From assembly GCA_963782465.1 (NCBI GenBank), contig CAWAJR010000001.1:558001-622000 (forward strand): a stretch of 64,000 nucleotides of DNA, written 5' to 3'. Positions 17,872 through 25,734 of the stretch are shown here, in pieces; position 1 is the first letter of the stretch; each line of letters begins with the position of its first letter. This stretch comes from JAODBJ01 sp963782465 (lineage in GTDB: Bacteria > Actinomycetota > Acidimicrobiia > IMCC26256 > PALSA-610). A program made the position numbers and the translations under genes. The notes under the pieces are model-generated. The model saw only the letters and a program-made list of their open reading frames with translations. It was not told the origin of the DNA and did not search any database.

Positions 17872-20800
17872 ATGAAGCCGGCCCGGCTGGCGCCGTTCGT
17901 TTCGGTCGCGGCCGCCCGGCACCATCCGGGATCGGGTGCGGCATCGCCGGCTGCGCCGGGGTGGGCCGGTTGGCTCGACGGGACCCTCGTCTCGGTCGAC
18001 ATCGCCGGGTTCACGCCGCTCACCGAGAACCTCGCGCGCCGGGGGCGGGTCGGCGCCGAAACGTTGATGGACCTCGTCGACGGCACGTTCGCGGGCATGG
18101 TGCACATCTTCGGCGCCGAGGGTGGCGACGTACTGCGCTTCGGCGGTGACGCGCTGCGCGTCCTCTACGAGGGCGAGGAGCACGCGGCGCGAGCGGTAGC
18201 CGGCGGCCTGGCGGTGCAGGCGTGGATGCGCGGCCAACGGGTAGGCGACGCGCCGGTGCGCGCCCCCGGCCCGTCGCCGGTACGGGCGCGGGTCGGGGTG
18301 CACACCGGCCGGTTCGCCGCGTGCATGGCCGGGACGGCACAACGCGAACTGGTCGTCGCCGGCCCCGCCGCGACCCGGGCGCTCGCCGCGGAGGCGGTGG
18401 CCCGGGCCGGCACCGTCGTCGCGACCGGCGCGACCACGCGGCGGCTTCGGGGCGCGCGGCTGCGCCCCGGGCCTGACGACGGCAGCGTCGTGCGTTCGAT
18501 CGCCCGGCCCAGTTCGGTGCCGGTCCGGCGACCGGTCCGAGTGGCCGCCGCGCTCGTTCCCGCGGCGGTGGCGGAACTCGCGGGCCGGGCGCGCCATGGC
18601 GAGCACCGCATCGCCGCCGTCGGCTTCGTGCGCGTGCGGGGCCTGGACCGCAGCGTGCAGCGCGGTGGGCCGGAGGCGCTCGCGGCGCGGGTCGCGCCGG
18701 TCGTGGAGGCGGTCGAGGCTACGAGCGAGCAGTTCGAGCTCTGCTGGCTCAACACCGACGTCGTGCCCGACGGGTTGCAGTTGACGTTGACCGCCGGCGT
18801 TCCCCGCGGCGTCGAGCACGCCGAAGAACGGATCTTGCGCGCGGCGCGAGCCATCGCCGATACCGGAGGGCCGCAGGTCGCGGTCGGTGTCGCGGCCGGC
18901 ATGATGTTCGCCGCGCAGATCGGCGACCGCGACCGGCGCACGTACACGATCATGGGCGACGTCGTGAACAGCGCGGCGCGGCTTTCCGGCCTCGCTCGCC
19001 GCGGTGGCGTGCTCGCGACCGCGGCCGCGGTCGGGAAGAGCCAGACCCGGTTCCGGCACGGTCCCGTACGGGCCCTGACCGTGAAAGGTCGCCGGGCGCC
19101 GCTCGACGTCGTTCCCGTCGGGCCGGCGCTCACGCGTGATCTCGCCGTTTCGGCCGGCGACCCCGCGAGCGTGGACTTCGTCGGGCGTTCGCGCGAATTG
19201 CGCACCCTCACCCGCGCGCTCGGCACGCTGGCCGGTGGTCGCGGCGGCGTCGTCGAGGTCGTCGGCGAGGCCGGTGTGGGCAAGACCCGCCTGCTCGAAG
19301 CGTTCCTCACGAGGGGCGCCGCGACCATCGAGCGCGCGCGAGCGCTGGTGCTCCGGGCCGGTGCCGATCCGTACGGTGCGAACGACGCGTTCGGCGCCGT
19401 GCGCGAACTCCTCCGGGCGTGGGCACCGGAACTGCTCGGTCCGTCGGTGTCGAATGCGTCGGTGTTACGTCGCGTCGCCGGCGACGCGGCGGCCGGCGAC
19501 CGCGACGAGACCGGCGCGACCGACGCGATGGGCGACTCGCTGGTCGACATCACGACCGCGGTCGTACAGTCGCTCGAAGCCGGCCGCCGCGGCCCGGTGA
19601 TCTGCATCGTCGAAGACACGCAATGGCTCGATGGCGCGTCGCGCGCGCTGCTCGACGCGATCGCGCGGCGGGCCGCCGAGCGGCAATGGCTGATCGTCGT
19701 CACGCGGCGCACCGGTGCTCCGGTGATCGCTCCCGACGCCGGCGCGACGACGTTGCGCCTCGGACCGCTCGACGTCGCCTCGGTGCGCCGGTTGATCGTG
19801 GGCGTTGCTCCTCCCATGACCGGCCCCGCGATCGACGCGCTGGTACGCCGCTCAGGTGGGAGCCCGCTGGCCGCGCTCGAGATGGCGCGCCTGGGCGACG
19901 CGACCCTCCCCGCGACCGTCGAGCGGCTGCTCGCGCTGCGCATCGATCGCCTTCCCCCCGCCGATCGCGACGCGGTACGCGACGCTTCGGTGTTCGGCAC
20001 GACGATCGACCTCGCGCTGGCGGCGGAAGTCACGTCCGATGCCAGGTTGGCCAACCGGCTGCGGGCGCAGCGTGAATTCTTCGCGCCCGACGAGCGCGGC
20101 TTGCGTTTCCGTCACGACCTCCTGCGCGTCGCGGCCTACGAAGGTCTCGCGGTTGCCCGCCGCCGCGCCCTGCACGAGCGCGCGGCCCGGTTGCTCTCGC
20201 GTCGCGATGGAGCCGCGCCGGCGACGGTGGCGCTCCACGCCCGCGCCGCCGGCGACGACCGGCTCGTGGCGCACTGGGGAGCGCGCGCGCGGCGCGGGAC
20301 GCGGCGCAGCGGGGCGCCTGGGCGGACGCGGCCGATCATTTCCACGCCGCGCTCACGGCGACCCGCGCCACCGGTTGCAGCGCGCGCAGCCGTATCGCGT
20401 TGGCCGAGCAGCTTGCCGACGCCGCCGATCGCGCGGGCCGGGCGGCGCTGGCCGAGAGAGTCCTGCGAGCGGCGTTCGCCGACGCGGGCGCAGCGGTGAC
20501 CCGGGCGCGGATCGCGAGCCGGCTCGCTTCGCTGGCCGAGCAGGAAGGGCGTTACCGCGGTTCGTTGCAATGGGCCCGACGCGGGTTGCGCACCCTCGAG
20601 GGGCGGCACCAACGAAACGTGCGTCACTGGCGCGGCCGTTTGCAGCTGGATGTCGCCGCGGTGTGGTGGCACCAACAACGGCTCGCGCCGGCGACACAAT
20701 GTTGCATCGACGTCGTCGACACGGCGCGCCGGGCCGGCGACGCCGCGCTCGAAGGCCAGGCCTGCCTGCAACTCGAGATGTGCCTGCACAGCATGGGCGA

Positions 20801-21668
20801 CGCGCGGGCGCACGAGTACGCCCGGCGCGGTGTCGCGTTGTTCGAAGCGCTCGGCGACGACCGCAGTCTCGGCGTTCTGCTCGCGAACTGGGGTTACAGC
20901 TGTTACAACGAAGGCGATTGGGACGTCGCGGTCGCCTATTTCGCCCGCGCCGAAGCCGCACTCGAACGGAGTGGTCATCTCATGCAGCGGGCCGCGGTCG
21001 TCAACAACCGGGCCCTGCTGTTGCTCGACCGGGGTCTGGTCGACGAAGCCGACGATGCGTGGGCCGACGCCGCGCGTACGTTCGCCGCGGGCGGGATCGG
21101 TCAGGCGGTGGCGGTCACCGACATGAACCGCGCGCGCGTCGCCGCGAGGAAGCACCGGTCGGACGACGCGCGCGCGAGGTTGCGCGCCGCACACGAACAT
21201 CTCCACGAGATGGGCATCACCGAGCGCGACGACGACCTGGCGACGCTCGAGGTCGAACGGCTGGTACTGGCCGGCCGGTTCACGAGCGCCGTTCGCGCCG
21301 CGGGACGCGCCGCGGTCGAGGTCGAGCAGCACCGGTCACCGGTCGCGCTCCGCCTGTTCATGGCGAGAGTCGCCGCCGAGGCGCAACTCGGCGCGGGACG
21401 GGTAACGGCCGGCGCCAATGCACTCCGCACGACGCTGGCCCTGGCCCGCGACGTCGGGAGTTCGCACGACATCTTGCTGTGCCTGCACACGCTCGAAGCG
21501 GTCGCCCGGGCGGAGGGAACGGTGCTGCATCGCGACGAGCAGCGGGAACGGCGCCGCCGCCAGCGCGAACTCGGTGTGGTGGCGCTCCCGCGGGTGGTGG
21601 TCAACCCGTCAGCGAGCGCAACGCGTCGAGGTCTCGCACGACCACTTGCCGGCGTCGGGGCGAGCTGA
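17872..21668 (+). CDS. adenylate/guanylate cyclase-AAA ATPase-TPR regulator (frameshifted)
   Basis: After repair the protein has about 1264 residues. Residues 35-215 form a class III cyclase domain with metal Asp residues in LVSVDIAGFTPLTE and RFGGDALRVL. A second cyclase-like domain at about 240-400 ends with RTYTIMGDVVNSAARLSGLA. An AAA/STAND ATPase follows, with Walker A GEAGVGKTR near residue 465 and Walker B ICIVEDTQWLDG, then a helical TPR-like C-terminus (GYSCYNEGDWDVAVAYFARA). The frame changes inside the GC repeat at 20281-20292; dropping one GC pair gives a continuous TPR start (RAARDAAQRGAWADAADHFH). The gene overlaps the convergent Crp gene by 68 bases. Such proteins are large signal-transduction regulators, but the signal is unknown. 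Confidence 0.85.
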
Positions 21669-22299
21669 CGTAGCCGAGCCGTTCCAGGTGCTGCATTGCC
21701 TTCCCCGCCGCCTCGCGCGATGCACCGACCCAGTTGGCGAGATCCTGCTGCGTGAGCGGGAGGTCGATCAGCAAGCCGTCGGGGTGCGCCTCGCCGAACG
21801 ATTCGGCCAGGGTTGCCAGTTGACGGGCGACGCGTCCGAGCGTGTCGAGCGTGCCGAAGTCGAGTTGCTTGCGGTTCGAGGTTCGGAAGAGGTGGCACAA
21901 CTCGTTCATCAAGGCGAATGCGACCGCGGGCCGTTGCGAGGACAGCTCGAGCAACGCCTCACGCGGGACCATGACGATGTCGACCGGTTCGAGCGCCGAC
22001 ACGCTGGCGGTGCGGACATCGCCGTCGATCACCGACACCACGCCGACCGCTTCGCCGGGACGGTGCACGTTGAGCAGCACCTCGCGCCCGTCGGCCGACC
22101 AGTACGACGCTTTGAGCCGGCCCTCCGTCACGATGGCGCACGCGGTGCCTTCGTCACCTTCGTGGAAGAGGATCGACCGCGCCGGCAAGCGGCGGCGCAC
22201 CCCGAGGGCGAGCACGTCGTTCGCGTCGGCCGGGCTCAGCAGTTCGAGAAAGTTGGGGACGCCTCCGGACCGAGCTGCGGAAGGACCCTGGCTGACCAT
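21601..22299 (-). CDS. Crp/Fnr-family transcriptional regulator
   Basis: A 232-residue regulator. The cyclic-nucleotide-binding fold spans about residues 17-130. Its phosphate-binding cassette region, GEAVGVVSVIDGDVRTASV, retains the Glu and Arg used to bind cNMP, consistent with but not proof of cAMP binding. The C-terminal helix-turn-helix is LTQQDLANWVGASREAAGKA at about 181-200. There is no Fnr-type Cys cluster. It lies convergent to, and overlaps by 68 bases, the class III cyclase gene, so enzyme and effector of one second-messenger pathway may be neighbours. Confidence 0.92.
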   Translation of the reverse strand: MVSQGPSAARSGGVPNFLELLSPADANDVLALGVRRRLPARSILFHEGDEGTACAIVTEGRLKASYWSADGREVLLNVHRPGEAVGVVSVIDGDVRTASVSALEPVDIVMVPREALLELSSQRPAVAFALMNELCHLFRTSNRKQLDFGTLDTLGRVARQLATLAESFGEAHPDGLLIDLPLTQQDLANWVGASREAAGKAMQHLERLGYVSSPRRRQVVVRDLDALRSLTG

Positions 22300-22318
22300 G
22301 CGCGGCCGGAGCGTAGCT

Positions 22319-23653
22319 TCAGGTGAACAGGCGCGGCGCGATGTGCTCGCCCGGCCTTATCCCGCCGGGAACCGCGAACACCGCCGACCCGACGTGTTTG
22401 ATGTACTCGTTGAGCGCGTCGTTCGCGGCGAGCTTGCGCTGGAGCGGTACGAACTGCCGGCGCGGATCGCGCTGGTAGGCGATGAAGAACAACCCGGCGT
22501 CGAGTTCACCGAGACGCGGGTCGACGCCGTCGGTGAAGTTGTAACCGCGCCGCAGGATGTGGATCTTGTTCGCGTCTTGGTTCGCGACGGCGATGTGCGC
22601 ACGGGCGGGGATCAGGCGCTGCCCGTTCGCGTCGTTGGCCTCGAGGTTCACCGGGTCGAACTCGGCGTGGCCGCCGAGCGGTGCGCCCGATACGCGCACG
22701 CGCCCGATGGTCTGTTCCTGGTCGGCGAGGCTCGACCGGTCCCAGTTCTCGATGAGCATGCGTATGCGGCGGGTGACGAGGTACGAACCGTTGCGCATCC
22801 ACCCCGGATCGTCGGTCGCGCGTACCCAGACGTTGTCGTCGAAGAGCCGGGTGCCGGCGCGCAGGTTCGCGGTGCCGTCCTTGAAGCCCATGAGGTTGCG
22901 CGCGGTCACCTGGTTCGTCGCAGTCGACGATGTCCGGCCGAAGCCTTCCTGCGACCACCGCAGGACAACGGCACCGCGCCCGATCCGGGTGAGGTTGCGG
23001 ATCGCGTGGAAGCACACGACGGGGTCGTTGCCGCACGCCTGCACGCAGAGGTCGCCGCCGCTCCTGGCCGGGTCGAGCGCGTCGTGCGCGAACGCCGGGA
23101 GGTCGGCGAGCGCCGCCGGGCGGCGGCCCGCGAGCCCGAACCGATCGCCGTGCGGGCCGGAGAAGACTGTCGGCCCGAACCCGAACGTCAGCGTGAGGCC
23201 GGCGGGTGCGAGGTCGAGGGCCTCGCCGGTGTCGACCGGCGGCGCCTCGGCGCTCGCCGGTTGCGCGCCGACGGTGTCGCCGCGGGTGAGGCGTGCCGCG
23301 GCGGTCGTCCACTCGGCGAGGAGGTCTTGGAGGTCGGTGCGGCGATCGGTGACCAGGTCGAAGCTCGCGAACAGGAGGCGGTCCTGGGCCGGTGTCGCGA
23401 TGCCGGCCTGATGTGCCCCGTAGAACGGGACGACCCCCGATCGGGTGTCGCGCGAGCGGTTGTCGCGTTGCCGCACGATCGCGCCGCCGGCGACGCTGCC
23501 CGCCGCGACCGCGCCGGCGGTCGCCCCCGCAAGCCCGAGCACTCGCCGCCGGGTCATCCCCCGCTCGTTTTGATGACGCGAGGCTGCCGTTCCGGGCCGG
23601 TTCGCTACATCAAAACCGGGCGGGAGGTCAGTGTCGGGTTCGCGGTCGGTCAT
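22319..23653 (-). CDS. efeB: Dyp-type heme peroxidase EfeB, Tat-exported
   Basis: A 444-residue protein from ATG 23653. A twin-arginine signal lies near residue 33 (MTRRRVLGLAGATAG), so the folded heme protein is exported by Tat. The DyP signature GxxDG is in NLMGFKDGTANLR, and the heme-ligand region is in ARAHIAVANQD. EfeB oxidises ferrous iron, or releases iron from heme, outside the cell for uptake by EfeU. It overlaps the efeO stop by 4 bases and is last in the efeUOB operon. The length matches the family. No missing key residue was seen. Confidence 0.95.
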   Translation of the reverse strand: MTDREPDTDLPPGFDVANRPGTAASRHQNERGMTRRRVLGLAGATAGAVAAGSVAGGAIVRQRDNRSRDTRSGVVPFYGAHQAGIATPAQDRLLFASFDLVTDRRTDLQDLLAEWTTAAARLTRGDTVGAQPASAEAPPVDTGEALDLAPAGLTLTFGFGPTVFSGPHGDRFGLAGRRPAALADLPAFAHDALDPARSGGDLCVQACGNDPVVCFHAIRNLTRIGRGAVVLRWSQEGFGRTSSTATNQVTARNLMGFKDGTANLRAGTRLFDDNVWVRATDDPGWMRNGSYLVTRRIRMLIENWDRSSLADQEQTIGRVRVSGAPLGGHAEFDPVNLEANDANGQRLIPARAHIAVANQDANKIHILRRGYNFTDGVDPRLGELDAGLFFIAYQRDPRRQFVPLQRKLAANDALNEYIKHVGSAVFAVPGGIRPGEHIAPRLFT

Positions 23654-24828
23654 GTGAGGATCGTCGACGCGACCTTCGACATCGGTTCGGCCAGTGCGTC
23701 GATACGGTTCGCCAATGTCCTCGTACCGCTCGCAGTCAGCGTCGGGTAGAGAACGTAACCGTTCGCAACCGTCGACGGGTCGCGGTGCTGATCGAGCGTG
23801 CGAGTCACCTCGGCGAAGCGGTCCTTGATCGTCGCGGCGAGGCTCGCGTCGCGAGCGGCGAGCATCGGCTCCAGCGCCGCGAACGCGGCCTGCGACCCGG
23901 CGACGTTCGCCGCGAAGTCGGAGAGGTCGGTGTGCGAGTAGCGGTCTTCTTCGCCGGTGATCTTCGACGACGACACTTCGTTCAGCAGGTCGACCGCGCC
24001 GTTCGCGATCTGGGCAGGCTCGAGGCTCGAGTGCGGGACGAGGTCGGCGATCCTCGTGATGTCGGCAAGCAGCTTGTCGGCGACCGGGCCCATCGCGGCG
24101 ATGTCGCCGTCGGCCCAGAGTGCTTTCTCGATGCGATGGAACCCCGTCCACCGTGATGCGGAAACGTCGCCCGCGCGCGCGTCGATCTGCGGGTCGAGGG
24201 TGCCGAACGTCTCCGCGATGGGCTCGATCGTTTCGTAGTGATAGCGCGCCTTCGCGTACTGCGCTTTGGCCGCGGCGATGTCGCCGGCCTTCACCGCGGC
24301 GACGAAGGGTTTCGTCGCCGCGAGCAGTTGCCGCGCCTGCCCGGTCAGGTAGCGGATGTAGGTCTTCACTGCCGCGCCGGCCGCGGCAGTTGCCGCGGGC
24401 GTGGTCGTCGCGGTGGCGGCGCCGACGGTGAGCGTGCCGTTCTCGTGGGTGCCACCGGTGCACTTGGTCGCGTACGTCCCGGGCTGGAGCGTGATCGAGA
24501 ACGATCGGTCGAGACCCGCCGCGATGTTCTCCACTTCACCGAGGATCTTGCCGTTCTTGGTGACCTCGAACTCGGTGACCGCCGCCGACCCGCGGTTGGT
24601 GACGTGGAAGGTCGTCGGCCCGGCGGCGACTTCGAGCGCGTTCGGGTTGCAGCCGTCGTCGGACAGCGCGATCTCGATGGTCTGGCGGTTCGCGGCCCCC
24701 TTCGCCGACGGGCTGCTCGAACCGCACACGCTGAGCCCTGCCAGCGCCACCGCGACGGCGAGCGCGGCGGGCGCTGCGGGCGCGCTTCGCGACGGGCGGT
24801 GACGTGCCCGCATCCGGTACCCGCTCAT
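23650..24828 (-). CDS. efeO: EfeO: iron-binding cupredoxin-imelysin (M75) protein
   Basis: A 392-residue protein from ATG 24828 (an alternative ATG is at 24813). The exported N-terminus has a signal peptide ending near LSVCGSS, which may be an atypical lipobox. A cupredoxin domain (about 45-130) contains DDGCNPNALEVAAGPTTF and TYATKCTGGTHENG. The M75/imelysin domain (about 155-390) includes the metal-binding HxxE in FHRIEKALW and LVPHSSLEP. EfeO is thought to bind ferric iron and deliver it to EfeU. The start overlaps the efeU stop, and the stop overlaps the efeB start, so all three genes are coupled. Confidence 0.94.
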   Translation of the reverse strand: MSGYRMRARHRPSRSAPAAPAALAVAVALAGLSVCGSSSPSAKGAANRQTIEIALSDDGCNPNALEVAAGPTTFHVTNRGSAAVTEFEVTKNGKILGEVENIAAGLDRSFSITLQPGTYATKCTGGTHENGTLTVGAATATTTPAATAAAGAAVKTYIRYLTGQARQLLAATKPFVAAVKAGDIAAAKAQYAKARYHYETIEPIAETFGTLDPQIDARAGDVSASRWTGFHRIEKALWADGDIAAMGPVADKLLADITRIADLVPHSSLEPAQIANGAVDLLNEVSSSKITGEEDRYSHTDLSDFAANVAGSQAAFAALEPMLAARDASLAATIKDRFAEVTRTLDQHRDPSTVANGYVLYPTLTASGTRTLANRIDALAEPMSKVASTILT

Positions 24829-25659
24829 GCCACGGCGGGGCGGGTGGCCCTTGACGCCGACCGCTTCGGCCACATGACGAATGCCGCCATCGGGATGAGG
24901 TAGCAACACCAGGCGATCGTCTCGGCCTGGACGGGTCGGGGCTGGACGCCGAGGACGCCGGTGACGAGCGCCGACTGCACGGTGCCCGGCCTGACGATCG
25001 AACTGAGGTTGACCACTTCGGCCTGGAGCCCGTTCAGCCAGCCGGCTTCGTGGGCGGTGTGCGCGGCGAACGACAGGAGCCCGGCCGCGACCAGTACGAG
25101 GACGAGACCGGTGACGGTGAAGAACCGTGCCAGGTTCACCCGCATGCCGCCGCGGTAGATCGCGAACCCGATGGCGACGGCGACGGCGATGCCGAGGAGC
25201 GCGCCGCCGCCCGCCGCGGCGCGCGACGTCGACGATTGGAACGCGGCGAGGAGGAACACCGCCGTCTCGAACCCTTCGCGCATGACGGCGAGGAATGCCA
25301 TCAGGACCAGTGCCGTCGCCGACGTCGAGGCGAGGGCCGCGCCGGCGCGCGATTCGAGGTCGTGGCGAAGATTGCGGGCGTGCCGCCGCATGAACACGAT
25401 CATGTAGGTGACCATCGCGACGGCCAGGAGCGCCACCACGGTTTCGAGCATCTCCTGCTGGCGTTGCGGGAGGTTCTCGTCGACGACCTGCAGGCCCACG
25501 GCCACGCCGAGGCAGCAGGCGATGGCGGCGAGTACGCCGAGCCACATCTTCCTCGAGCGCGTCGGGCCGCCGCTGCTGGCGAAGGAACGCGGCGACGATC
25601 CCGACGATCAGCGAGGCTTCGATGCCCTCGCGTAACCCGATGACGAACGTCGGCAGCAC
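24825..25659 (-). CDS. efeU: EfeU: FTR1-type iron permease (frameshifted)
   Basis: Read from GTG 25659, with GGAGG 5 bases upstream. The first frame gives FVIGLREGIEASLIVGIVAA, containing the first REGIE iron motif, and then breaks near 25553. The second frame resumes MWLGVLAAIACCLGVAVGLQ and holds the second motif in AVMREGFETAVFLLAAF and the usual seven-helix pattern. Removing one base near CTCGAGG gives about 277 residues, the normal EfeU length. It is the inner-membrane iron channel of EfeUOB, with efeO and efeB following in 4-base overlaps. An assembly indel is the most likely cause of the break. Confidence 0.9.
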
Positions 25660-25678
25660 CCGGGCCTCCGTTTTGCGA

Positions 25679-25694
25679 GTTAGGTCTCCCTAAC
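25679..25694. promoter_or_regulatory. predicted DtxR/IdeR-type operator 1
   Basis: A perfect inverted repeat GTTAGG-TCTC-CCTAAC lies just upstream of efeU. Against the mycobacterial iron box recalled as TTAGGTTAGGCTAACCTAA, the 19-base window from 25680 agrees at about 14 positions, with the mismatches in the centre and at one end. It sits over the predicted transcription start, where a repressor would block initiation. Confidence 0.6.
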
Positions 25695-25695
25695 C

Positions 25696-25725
25696 AACAT
25701 AACGGAACTAAGGGTGCCCTTACAA
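25696..25725 (-). promoter_or_regulatory. predicted efeUOB promoter
   Basis: On the minus strand, TTGTAA (25720-25725) and TATGTT (25696-25701) form a sigma-70-like -35/-10 pair with an 18-base spacer. Transcription would start near 25690, about 30 bases before GTG 25659. One palindrome (25709-25722) lies over the spacer and the edge of the -35, and the other (25679-25694) lies over the expected start site. This is the usual arrangement for an iron-repressed promoter. Confidence 0.55.
25709..25722. promoter_or_regulatory. predicted DtxR/IdeR-type operator 2
   Basis: A perfect 14-base palindrome, TAAGGG-TG-CCCTTA, lies 14 bases from operator 1 and overlaps the -35 edge and spacer of the predicted efe promoter. 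The half site TAAGG fits the TNAGG core of DtxR-family operators. The paired sites suggest cooperative or tandem dimer binding. Confidence 0.5.
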
Positions 25726-25734
25726 GTCGGCGCC

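Noticed and set aside
18165..20054. 629-residue minus-strand frame under the cyclase gene
   Set aside because: Ser/Arg/Thr-rich shadow without motifs; the plus strand carries cyclase and Walker motifs.
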